Source: Ustulina deusta (Eukaryota; Ascomycota; Sordariomycetes; Xylariales; Xylariaceae). From it: DNA of 64,000 bases. Below, one piece after another: positions 47,706 to 59,898 of the stretch (position 1 is its first letter; each line of letters begins with the position of its first letter). The translations under genes and the position numbers were made by a program. The notes under the pieces were generated by a model that saw only the letters and a program-made list of their open reading frames with translations, had not been told where the DNA came from and searched no databases. The DNA lies in contig JAJNNX010000037.1 in assembly GCA_023159155.1 (NCBI GenBank), positions 1 through 64,000 on the forward strand, given 5' to 3'.

Positions 47706-49403
47706 TCAAGCCTGCAGAGTAGACTGCACCCACTTCACGATACCTCCCTTCGCGATGATTTCCTGGACATTGGGAGGCATCTCACCCACCTTTTGCACCC
47801 AGGAGGTGCCATCCTGCTCCGTAATAGTAACCTGAGATCGGCGGACGTCCCACAGCAGCTTCCAGCCCGTTCGACGAGTCAGAGGCTTCTCTGCATCATT
47901 CTTATACGCTCCACGAAGCCGCTCGACCAGTTTAGGCATTTCAAGCCCAAGAAGGGCATTGTTAATACCTGTATTATTCCATAAATGAGTGTCTCAAGTG
48001 AAATAACATATTGCCAAGGGTGCTTACTATTGCGGCTAAAGATGGAGCTAAAGCTGCCGGCAACAACGAGAGGAATCTTGTTAGCCAGGATAGAAGTAGC
48101 AGCCTGTTCCCTAGACGAACCAGAGCCGAAAGTATACCCGGCTACCAGTACATCTTTTGGTCGAATAATATTGCGGAAATTAGTATCGTAGTTCTCCATG
48201 CACACCTCGGCCATTTGCTCTGTCGTCATGCCATCCTGGTATGTATAGCGTCCGGGATAGATACCATCAGTATTAATGTTATCATTGTCGCCTGTTGCGG
48301 TTAGCGAACAACTCATCTTGCGAGCACTGACCAATTGCTTACAGAAAACAATCTCGCCCTCAATTTTCTCGGGGAAGCCTGGTAGAACATCCGTCAAGAC
48401 CTCGTCTCCAGTAGCCGTTGGGCTTGCTATTGCCTCGGCGGCGCCTTCAGCGGCGCCGATCATACTCTCCATCTCGCCAATGAGCTTTTCAAAAGCATCT
48501 CCAGTAGCGCGAGCCTTGTCAACTACAAAATCACCGGTCCCCTCGCCAACAATGACCTTCTCAACGCCATCAGGCTTCAAGTACCACCCAGGGGAAGCGA
48601 TCTGGCCTTTGATAGCACTAGCGGCAACCACCTCGGGGCTGGCGAGATAACACGATGCCTTGGGGCTGCCTAAACCAACAAGTCAGTGCCACTTCAAACA
48701 GAAGTAAAAGCTCAGCGGAATTACCCATGCGTCCTTTGTAGGACCTGTTGCTTGCCGATATGCCCACCTCACCTTCTTCCAGCAAGCCCTAAGCGAACGA
48801 TTAGCAATGAGATCTAATTATAAACAGAGGGTTTCGAATACTCACACGACCCAAGCCAATGCAAGTAGCACAGCCGGCGGGAAGAAGCTCGGCCCCGGAT
48901 TGAACAAGAACCTGCCAGTCACCGGCTTCCTCCGACATTCGTTCAGCCACAGACGCTGGCGCAAGATAGAGCTTGACCCGGGGGTGGATCTTGGCAGGTT
49001 TGCCATCGGTACCAGCCTCGCGGAAGACACGAGCAGCAGCTGCAAAGTCCGTGCTCCTGCCATTGGTGCAACTCAAGAGATAGGCTTTGTCAACAGCGAT
49101 GTTCTCAGTCTCGAGCTTTGCAACAGGGTTTGCGACATTGACCGAGTTGGGTCCGGCAACGAAGGGTGAAAGAGTAGATCTGCGTTGTGTTAGAATAATG
49201 GGTGTGAGCGACACAAGTGCGTCTCTTGCTTACAGATTCAGATAAAATTCTTTCGCGTACACAGCACCAGGATCAGCTACGGGAGAGGTTTCTAGAAGCT
49301 CATCAATCCGCCTATGATTTAGACGAGTCTTAGTAGGGCTATCAGTAATTGCTGCGGCTGATGCTCTGGCACGGTACCAGGAAACAAGCGTGTCGTCGAC
49401 GGG
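47706..49403 (-). pseudogene. LYS4: Homoaconitase, C-terminal part (correct orientation)
   Basis: Homoaconitase converts homocitrate to homoisocitrate in lysine synthesis, in mitochondria, with a 4Fe-4S cluster. Exons in transcript order: 49234-49403 (cut at the break), 48846-49179, 48725-48788, 48343-48669, 48028-48291, 47706-47968, each with good splice sites. Cluster cysteines are visible in LLSCTNGRS and in GCATCIGLG, and the swivel domain has NTDGIYPGRYTYQD, FGSGSSREQAATS and FSRNS-INNALLG. These exons have no stops or frameshifts. Continuity is lost at 49,403, where the next upstream part of the protein appears on the opposite strand. Either recent inactivation or an assembly error explains this. 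Confidence 0.87.
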
Positions 49404-49760
49404 AATCTACGGAGGCATCGGCTGTCTCGGCACCGCTATTGTTCGCTCAGATGCAGCGAGTATTCTTGCGACCTCGACCATATTCTGGCAAGTCCCGCCG
49501 ATTGCAAAAGTCACATTTACAGGCGTCTTGCCACCCGGAGTCACAGGCAAAGATGTCATCATTGCGCTCTGCGCCTTCCTCAAGTCCGATGTGCTGAACA
49601 TGTGCGTCGAGTTCACGGGGTCTGAGCAGACTCTTGCAAGCATATCCGTTTCGGAAAGATTAACTATTTCAAATATGGCTTGCGAATGGGGGGCGCTATC
49701 AGGTCTGTCTCCTTTCCAGGCCGCGACTTTGCTGAGTAACTCATGTTGACTAGGACTCTT
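49404..49760 (+). pseudogene. LYS4: Homoaconitase, inverted middle part
   Basis: On the plus strand this segment encodes the homoaconitase block from IYGGIGCLG through VPPIAKVTFTGVLPPGVTGK to CEWGALSG (exon 49404-49702). A 51-bp intron with a GTTGACTAG end is followed by codons for G-L at 49,754-49,760. In the family this block belongs between the VASDSH segment (now minus strand, 49,766-49,782) and the PVDDTLVSW segment (minus strand, ending 49,403). Turning 49,404-49,760 around would restore the order, apart from a residue or two at the VASDSH side. The segment therefore appears as a simple inversion. No stop or frameshift is seen inside it. Confidence 0.88.
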
Positions 49761-50082
49761 AAAAAATGGCTGTCACTGGCAACTATCCTGTGTGTGAGTG
49801 GCCGACAAGAAAACGTTTTTTTTTCCTTTCTTTTTTTTTTGGCGAGAATGCAAGCAACATACCTGTAAGTGTTCCTGGCCATGCATAACCTTCTTCAATC
49901 ATTATTTGGTGGCCAATTCCAGTCTTAGCAGGATCTCTCCCAAGTCAGCTGCATGCTTCGGAAAGTGGCGCCTCGGCGTGGCGAGCATACAGAAATCTAT
50001 GCCATGCTTGTTAGCGAACTCCTCGATTAGACAGTATTTGCGCAGATTCTGGTCAGATTCGTTCTGCACATCGTGATCAAGT
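49761..50082 (-). pseudogene. LYS4: Homoaconitase, N-terminal part, 5' truncated
   Basis: Three exons in transcript order: 49991-50082 (LDHDVQNESDQNLRKY to IDF), 49934-49863 read on the minus strand (YPAKTGIGHQIMIEEGYAWPGTLT) and 49782-49766 (VASDSH). Introns have proper signals, including an AGCTGAC branch site and a TCTAAC...CCCAG acceptor just before 50,082. The first exon or exons, roughly the first 90 residues with the mitochondrial targeting sequence, are absent: the sequence upstream is a HET-domain fragment. With the inversion next to it, this copy cannot make a normal enzyme, so the organism presumably has another. Confidence 0.83.
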
Positions 50083-50118
50083 CTGGGATCGTTAGACAAA
50101 AAAACATGTATACCGAGG

Positions 50119-50477
50119 TCAGTAGCTTACGCCATGAACCTGGCGATTATCGCTGACCGTTCCCTCCTGTGCCAATGCCAACCCTTGTATGACCCAACGT
50201 CGTGAAAACCAACTGCACCGCATCAAGTCTAAGAGGTCGCTCCACTTCTTCGTATGGTTTTCATGCAAGAGCTCCTCGAACTTCTCCAGGTCCAAAATAG
50301 TTCGACTAAACTCCATGGCGGCGTAGAAATCCCGGCTCCTGTCTTCACTATCACCCTTACAATCCCCAAGCCAAATGCACACATTAACCGCCTTATTATA
50401 GATATGTTTCATCTTGGCGATCTGTGCAGGTTTCTCAACCTTCTCATCGGGTTGGTTGATACATATCGCATCAACCA
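50119..50477 (-). pseudogene. HET-domain gene, middle part (split by transposon)
   Basis: Translates to the core of a heterokaryon-incompatibility (HET) domain: VDAICINQPDEK, then AQIAKMKHIYNKAVNVCIWLG and WFSRRWVIQ. HET proteins trigger cell death when unlike hyphae fuse and resemble innate-immune effectors. The fragment starts at the target-site duplication (AACCA, 50,473-50,477) of an LTR element, and its upstream half lies at 63,304-63,430. Downstream it stops after ALAQEGTV and runs into homoaconitase sequence within about 50 bp, so the C-terminal part of the gene is also missing. Confidence 0.85.
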
Positions 50478-50637
50478 AGTCGAAAATAAGTGTATACAAT
50501 AGGTGTACAGTATTATATTATGCATTAAAAAACAAGTCTAAGTATAGTTAGATAAGGTAGTACCTCTACAATATATAATAAATATATATAGGGCATAGTA
50601 CCTAGCTATCTTTTTTACTTGCTTCCCAATTTTTATA
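50478..50637 (-). repeat. Element A LTR, left (3') copy
   Basis: 160 bp, matching 63,144-63,303 without length change by my alignment. It is more heavily converted to A/T than the right copy; for example the right copy keeps ATGGATGCGTGTGGGGCG where this one has A in place of most G. Confidence 0.85.
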
Positions 50638-53600
50638 CTCCTACTTGAACCATATGTATTTATATAAAATTATTACTAACTTGTTTTTTTAACTATTTTT
50701 TATTATATCTAAAGTTATATATAATTTTAAAAATATATATTTTTAATTTTTTAATAGGATAGATTTTCTAGCTTTATTTATTTTAATATTTTTAATAAAA
50801 AGTTTAATAAGCATTTTTTTTTACTGCTTTAATTTATGTTTATATTATACTAAATATATACTTTTTATATATATATTTTTTTTTCTAAAATATTTAATAA
50901 AAATATATTATTTTTTAAAAAATATTTTGTTTTAATAATTAAATCTTATAACTTTTATTAGATTACAATCCTATATTAAAATATATATTTTTTTTTAATT
51001 TTTTTGTTTTAATAATAGCAATTATAAAAATATACTATTTTTTAATCTTTTATTAGTTTTTTATTATAAGTCCGTTTAAAATACTAAACATTTTAATTTT
51101 AAAATAATATTTATTTATATTAATAAATCTAATAAAATAACTAAAAAAGTTTTTAGTTTAAACGTTTAGTATATAGTTTATTTAGTTTACTTTATTTTGT
51201 TTATTAAAAAAAAAAAAAATTTAAAAATATATATATAAGATTATTTTATATTTTTATTTTAGTTCTAAATATTTTAAAATAAAAGTTAGTTCTAATTATA
51301 TTTAAAATTGTTTTAAGAAATTTTTAATTTTAAAGCTTAGTATTTTTAGATTTAATAAAAGTTTATTAAAATTTATTATTAATTTTATTATAATTAAAAA
51401 TAAAAAAGAAAAATTTATAAATAGTATTAATATTTTAAATGTTTTTTTTTATTATAGTTTTTTATTGTTTAAAATAAAGCTTTAGTATTAATAAAAAAGT
51501 TTTTTATAAAATAAAGGTTAATAATATTAATTAAATTATAATAAAATAAAAAATCTAATAAAATATAAATATTTAGTATATTTTTTATAAAATATAAATA
51601 GTTATAGTTTTAAAAAAATATTAATAATTCTAAAGTTTTTTAATATAGAACGTTTTAAAAAATAAAAGCTTTATTAGATTAGCTATATAAAACTTATAAA
51701 AATGTTTTAAAATAGCAAAAGTTTTAATAAATAATTTATAAAGCTTATAAAATATAAACTTAGCTATTTTTTTTATTTGTTTTATAGCTAAAAGCCTAAA
51801 GCGTTTCAAAATATAATAAATTTATTTTATAGTAGTAGTTTAATAAAGCTATTAATTATTTATTTAAATATATAAATCTATTTAAAATTAATATTTTTTT
51901 GCTATATAGCTTTTTTATAAAAAGCTTATTATATAAAAATATATTTTATTTTGCTATAAAATTATAAGTTTTTTATTATAGCTATAACCCTTTAATTATT
52001 CTTATATATAATAATAGTAGTTATTTCCTTTTTTAAAACGTTTAATTTAAATAATAATTATTAAAGCTATATAGTTTTTTTTATAGCTTATATTTATTTT
52101 ATTAGTTCTAACTTATAAAAAAATAAAGCAATACTTTATTATTTTTTAAAGCTTTAATTAATAGTACTACTTTTTATATTAAAAATATATTTTATTATTA
52201 AATATTTAGTTTAAATATAGCTAACCTAATTAATATTAGTTTATTTTATTAAATTTTGCAGTTTTTTTTAATAATATAGTTTTAAATTAATAATACTATA
52301 TAAATAATATAATACTTGCTTAGCTATTTTTATATATATTATTATAAAGTTTTTTATATATTTGCTTAAATAAAAAATAATATATATTATATCTAGTCTA
52401 GTACTAAGCATAACATATATTAAGCAACTAATAGCTTTTATATACTACTAAATATTATTTTTAAAAACTTTATAATTATTTATTAGTTTTAGAATTTTGT
52501 TTATATTAATAAATATAATAATTATATATACTTTTTACTAGCCTAGTTCTTTAATTATTTTTTTTAGATAGACTTTTTAACTAAAAAAAATAGTTTTATT
52601 TTTCTAGGCCTAAGTAATAGCTATACTAAAATAAAAAAAGTATAGTTTTAAATCTTATATTTTAAATCTTATATTTTAAATCTTTTTAATAATACTTTTT
52701 TAATTTTATTAATTTTTTTTTTAAAAGTCCTACTATTAATAAATTATTAATATAAATAGCTATATATATATACTTTTTAATAAATATACTAATATCTAAT
52801 TCTAGTAGTTTAAAGCTTAATATTTCTAAAAAATTAGCTAGTATTTAATATTATACTTTAAAAACTTATTTTAAGCTATAAAATGTTTTGTTTAGCTTGC
52901 AAACTTTATTAGTTCTATTATTAAATTTAAATAGTTATTAAACATAAATATTTTTTTTTATTTTTTTATATAAAAAAGCAGTTTTAATGTCTATTTGTTT
53001 AATTTTAAAATCTAAAACTATAACAATTGCAAAAATAGCCTTATAACTTATTAGTTTTACTATTAAAGCAAAAATCTTATTATAATCTTTACTAAAGATT
53101 TATTTAAAGCTTTAAATAATCTATTATATTTTATACTTTATAACTTTTTTATTAAAGCTTTTTTTAATTTTATAAACTTATTTTCTAGTTATAAGATTTT
53201 TATTAACAAGTAATTTGTAAAGTATCTAAGTCCTATTATTAATAAATAACTAATATTCTGTCCTTATAGCTTTATACTATTTAAATTATTTAACGTTTCT
53301 TTTAGTTCTATATCTGCTACTAGTAATACAAATAATAATACTACAATAGCTATTTTAAAAATAAGTAATAAAATATATAGGCTATACTATAAACAATCAA
53401 AAACTTATATTTAAAAACATAAATTATAATAAAATTACAATACTTCCTATACTAGGCTTTCTAGTTTAAAATATAATAATACTAGCAATATATATACTAA
53501 AAGTTGTTAATTTTTAAAAAGTACTAAAAGTAATAAAAATATTTTTATATAAGTTACTAATATATATAATTTTAAAAGTTCTATAAGTAATAGATCAAAA

Positions 53601-54021
53601 GTTACCCTTTTTTTTAAGTAATTATTTTTGTTTTTTTTTGCTTTTTTAGCAGCCTATTTTTGTTTTTATTTATTAAAAAGTAATAATAATCTATAGCGCT
53701 TTTTTATTAATTTTTTAGTATCCTTTATTAATAAATAAAAATATTTTTTTATAAAAGTAATATTATTAATAATTATAATAGTAAAATTATTAAGTTTATA
53801 AATAATATAGTTATATATTTTATTATTTTTGTACTCTAGTATTTTATAAAGAACAGTTTTTATTTTTAGTATATTTAGTTTATTATTTAATATATAGTTT
53901 TTTAATATACTAAAAATAATTATATAATAATAGTCTAGCTATTTGCTATACTAATTTTTATATAATATTAATACTATTTTTTTAAAATATTATTTATTTT
54001 TAATATAAATAACTATTTAAA

Positions 54022-57000
54022 TATAATAGTTAATATAATTTATATAATTTTAAGTATAATCTTAGTAAAACTTACAAAAACTCTAAACTTATATAGCAAT
54101 AAAACAAAAAGTTTATATATAAACTAACTTAACTTTATAACTATATATATAAAATCTATATTTATTTATTTTATAAACTCTAACTTTTTTTTTTTTTTTT
54201 TTTTTAGCTTAAAATTTTTATTTATAATATTAATAAACTAGCTATAAAAACTTTATTTAATTAATTATAACACTACTTTAAGCTTACTAATTATTTATTA
54301 ATAAATATTTAATAAATATATATTTTTTATTTTATTATAATTAATAAAATATAAATAAACTTTTTTTTTTAGTTATATATTTAATATAAAAAATTATATA
54401 TTTTATAATATAAATCTAATTTTAATATAATTTTAATAAAACTTTTAATTTTTATATTATTTAAAAACTAATAATTTATAAAAAACCTAATTTTAAATAT
54501 TTTTATTTTATTTTTAGTTTTTAAACAATTAAAACAATTTTAACTCTTAAATATAACTAGCTTTTTATTATTAAATAATTTAAAAAAAAAAAAAATTTAT
54601 AAAAAAAAAAATTTAAATATTAGATTTTTTTATAAACGTTTTAAACAAACTAATATTTAAAAAAAAATCTAAAAAAAATTAAAAATTAAAACTTAAAAAA
54701 ATAAAATCTAAACTAGAACTAAAACAACTTAAAATAAATAATATATTTAAAAATATAATACTAAATATTATAACTATATAAACTTATAACTTTATATTAG
54801 TTTTAATAAAACTTTTTTAATAAATAAAAAAAATAAAATATTAATTTTTTAATATATTTATTTTAATATTTTTAAAAAATAACTATAATTTAATAATAAA
54901 AAATATATTTAAAAATACTAATTTTAAACTTTTTAGTTTTATTATTTTATTTGCTTTTTATTTTATTAGTTTATTTTTTAATATTTTAAATCTTATTTAT
55001 ATTAAAAAAACTAAAATATAAAAAACTAATTTTAGCAAGTTTATAAAAAATAAAGTTTTATTTAATAATTAAGTTTATAAAGTAATAAAAAACTAAATAA
55101 AAATATTATTATATTTTAAACTAAAAATAATTAATTTTAATATATTATAAACTAGTTAAAAAAATATATTAAAAAATTAATAAAAATATTTTTTTATTTA
55201 ATTAAAAAACTATTTAATAATATTATTAAAATAATTTAAGCTTTATTAATAATTTATTATAATTTTAATTAAATAATTATTATTTATAAAATATTTTAAA
55301 TTTATATATATAAAACTAATAAAAATATTAATAAATTTATTTTTATATTTAATAATTTAATTTAAAAATATTAATTTGCTAAATTATAATAAAAATATAA
55401 ATTATAAAACTATTTTTATATAAATTTAAAAAAAAACTTATATAAAGTTTTTATAAATTTAAATATTTTTTATAAATTATTTATTAATAAAATTATTAAA
55501 TTAATATATAATATTAAGTAAGCTTATAAAAACTATTAATAAATTAAATTTATTAATTTCATTAAACAAAAATCTAATTTAAATAATTAAACTTTTAATA
55601 AACTAGCTTATTAATTTTTAGCTAACTTTAAAAGTTTTAAAATATTTATTTTAAAATAATTAAAATAAATACTAACTATAAAAAAAAAAAAGCTTATTAA
55701 AATTTTAAATATTTAACTAGCAAAAAAAAACAATAATAAAAATAGCTCTAGTAGTTTATTTAATTTAAAAAACAAATAGAACTAATAAAATTTTTTTTGT
55801 TAGTTTTTTTATTTATTTTAATTAAAATATATAGCTAAAACAAATTAATTATTTTTAAAATATTTATTTAATTATAAATTAATAATATTAAAATAAAAAC
55901 TTTAGTTTTATATAATATTAAAACTTATATTTTTTTAATAATTAGCTATAAGTTTATATAATAAGTTAAATAATAATTAAAAATAAAAATAGTTTAGTTA
56001 ACTAAATTTTAAAAATTTTATAACTATTAAAATAAAATAATTAGTAAAATTTATAAATATTTAATATATATTATAAAAATTAATAATTAATAATTTAAAA
56101 ACGAAATGTTTTAAATTATTAATTTTAGTTATAATATTATTATTAATATTAAATAATTAATAAAATAAAATATTTTAATAAAAACTTAAAAATAATAATT
56201 AATTTAATTAAAAAATTTATTTTTATTAGTTTAATTTTTGCTAATAATTATAATTAAACTTTTTAGCTATAACTAATAAAATATAAACCTAAAAATATAA
56301 AAAATATAAATTAATATAATTAAATATTAAAAAAATATTATTAAATATTAAAACAATTATTTTAAAAATAACTAAAACTAAAAAAATATAAAAAAAACCT
56401 AAAACTTTTAAACCTAAAACAAAAAAAGTTTATATAATAATTTCTAAAAAAAAAAAAACTAAGCTATTATTAAAAAAATTATATAAAACTTTTAAAATTA
56501 TTTTTATTAAAATAAATAAAAACAACTAACTAAAAAAACTTAAAAAAAACTTATTATAATTAAATTTGTAATAATTAAAAATAGTTATACTAAACTATTT
56601 AAAAAAAATTCAAAAATAATTAATATTTTATAAAAAAAATAAACTTAAATTAATTAAATAGTACTATAAAAGATTTTTAATAATAAACTAATCTTATTTT
56701 TAAAAAAAAAGATTTCTAGTATATAAAATTAATATAAAACTTTTTGTTTTTTTAGTTATTATATTTAAAAAAGTTTTTTTTAAAAAAAAAATCTAAAACT
56801 TTATTATTATTACAACTAGGATTTAATATAGTACTAGAACTTAATAATAAAAAATATATTTTTAGTTTTTATTAATATTATATATTTATATAGTTTATTT
56901 TATTTAAAAAAAAGTTTATAAATAAACTATTAGCTACAAATTTTATTAAATAAAATATAAACTTAAATATTATTTTTGTTTTATTTATATTTAAATTTAT

Positions 57001-59797
57001 AATTAATTATTAATAAAAAAATATATATTTAAAAAATTAAATTATATTAGTTTTAAATATTAGTAATATTATATTTAATTATTATAATACTACTTAATTT
57101 ATAAAACTAAATATTATTAAAGCTTTTTATTAATTATTATTAATTATAAAATTTTTTTTTTTTTTTTTTTAAATTTATAAAAAAATATTTTAATAAAAAG
57201 TTTTCTTATTTAGTTTAAAAATAAAACCTATTTAATAATAAACTTTTATTAATATATAAATTTAAAAACTTTTAAATAAATTTATAAATATTTATATAAA
57301 TAATATTTTAATCTATTTTAAAACTAAAAAATAATATTAAATTTATTATAAAAAAATAATTTATTATTTATATTAAACCAAATATTAAAAAAATGTTAAA
57401 AAGTTTTATTTTAATATATTTATTATTAATTATTTAAAAATAATTATAAAAACTAAAGTAAAAATTAAAATTAACTTTATAAAAATCTAAGTAATCCTAA
57501 ATTAAAACTTTAATAATTTTAAAAATACTAAATTAATTTAGTTATTTTTTAAGCTTTATAATTATATTTATATATTTATTTATTATATTAATAAAATTAC
57601 TACTTTTTTAAATTAATTACAAAAAAAAAATAAGCTATTTATAATAAAACTAAAACAAAAATAAACTTTTAAACATATAAAACTATTAGTTTATAAAATA
57701 TTTATTTTAGTTTTTTTTAAACCTAGCTAACTAATATAAATAAAAATAAATATTTTATATAATATAATAAAAAAAATTATTTAGTAATAATAAAAAAATA
57801 TAACTTAAAAACTTATAAAATATTTTTTTAAAATAATACTACTAATTAAGCAAGCTTATTTAATTTAAAACTATAAACTTTTAGTAGTAATATAAACTTT
57901 AAAATATTACTATTTAAAGCTTTTTAAAATTAAATTCTTTATAATAACTAATTATTAAGCTTTATTATATTTTTTAAATAAATAGATTTTATTAATATAA
58001 TAAATATACTAAGCTAATTTTTTATTTAATTTTAATATTATTTTTCCATACTAACTAAAATAAAAAAATATAATAGCTAATATTTTATTAAAAAAAATTG
58101 CTAAGTTTTTTATAATTAAAGCTAAAAAAACTAAAAAATAAATAATAATATTAGTTCTGCTTAACAAAATACTAAGTCTTATATTAACTATAGACTTTTT
58201 ATTAAATATTTTCTAAAAAACTAACCTAATAAACCTAATTAAACAAAAAAACTAGCTATAAAATTTAAAAAATAAAAACAAAAAGCTATATATACTTAAG
58301 GTTATTTTAAATAAGACTATTTTTTTTTATATAGCTTTAATTTAAAAAGTTTATATATTTCTAATTATTATATACTAAAATTAGCACAAAACAATCAAAA
58401 TATTAAAATAAAAATATTATTAGTTTTATTTAAAATATAATTATAAATAATATATATATAATTATTATAACTATAAAAAAACAAAATATTATAAAATAAA
58501 ACTTTTAGCTTTTTTTATTTATTATTTATACTAGCTATAATATAGTAATATATAATAATAAATAATAAAAATATATTATTTAACTAATAAAGTTATAACT
58601 ATATATAAATATTAAATAATATAGAACTGTTTATTTTTAAGTTTATAATAATAATTAATAATTTTATAAGTATTAAGCACTACTTTAGTAATATTTATTA
58701 TTTTTAAACCTAAAAAATAATAAAATTAACTAATTAAAAACTAAACTAATAATTTTATTTTTATATTAATAAATATTAAAACAATTAAAATATTTATTTT
58801 TTTACTTTAAACTTTATATATAATTTTTTATAATATTTATTAATTAATATATTACTACTAAAAATAATAATAAAAATTAAAATATAAAACTTTTTAATAA
58901 TAAATATTAATAAAACTGTTATAAATTTTAATATTAAACAATAAACATTTAAACTAGTTTATTAAACTTAAAATGTTTAAAAAATAATATATAATATAGT
59001 AACTTTTGTATAAAAATAATAAAAGCTATAAGTTAATAAAAAAAAATATTTAATAAATTTTAAAATAAAAAACAAAAATTTTAAATAAAAAAAAAGTTTT
59101 GTAATATAAGTACTAACTATTAAATTAAACTTTTAATTAGTTAAACCATTTAAAATTTTAAAAAAACAAAAATTTAGCTATATTTTTAATTTGCCTAACT
59201 TTTTTAAAATAAAAAACCTATTTTATACTAACTAATTATAAAAAATAAATAATAACTTTTTATTTTAATAAATCTAATTATTGCTTTTAGTTAAAAATAT
59301 TAATAGTAAAGCAAAATTTAAAATTAAATAAATTAAATAATTAAAAATATATAAAAAAAATAAAAAGTTATAATACTAAATTACCTAAAAAAATTATAAT
59401 TCTAATAATATTTAATATATTAATTAAACTTAACTAATTCTATAAAACCTATAAAAAAGCCTCTGGACCCCTTATAAAATTACAAAAATAAATATATATA
59501 ATAATAGTTAATAAATTTATAAATAATTATAAAAATAATAATAAAGCAATATAATATAAAAAAATTATACAAACTTAATATTATTAATAATTTTAAATTA
59601 AAACTATATCTAAATTTTTAGTTTTAAAAAAAAGTAGTATAATAATTAGTATAATCTATATAGTTTTAGGTATAGTTTTAGCAAAACTTGCAAGAACTCC
59701 AGACCTATATAGCAATAAAATAAAAAATCTACGCACGGACTAACCTAACTCTATAGCTATACATATAAAGTTTATATTTACCTACTTTATAAACTTT

Positions 59798-59833
<36 letters not shown>

Positions 59834-59898
59834 CTTAGAGTCTTTATTTATAGTATTAATAAACTAGCTATAAAAGTTTTATTTAACTAATTATAACA
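54022..59898 (+). mobile_element. LTR retrotransposon B, nested in element A
   Basis: Direct repeats at 54,022-54,272 and 59,638-59,898 mark its LTRs; the right one is longer mainly because of a poly(T) run. Both begin TATAATA (likely decayed TG) and end ATAACA. The flanking 5 bases are TTAAA on the left (54,017-54,021) and CTAAA on the right (59,899-59,903), a target duplication differing by one C/T change. A poly(A)-rich purine tract just before the right LTR sets the plus orientation. A 3' copy of the same family lies at about 2,550-4,980. Internal coding is destroyed, so I cannot name the superfamily. Confidence 0.75.

Noticed and set aside
48292..48342. Extra 17-residue insertion in homoaconitase after EGEIVFC
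   Set aside because: The 51 bp form a proper intron (GTAAGC...CGCTAACC...ACAG) whose length is a multiple of three, so it only looks like coding sequence; removal restores FCDNDNINTDG.
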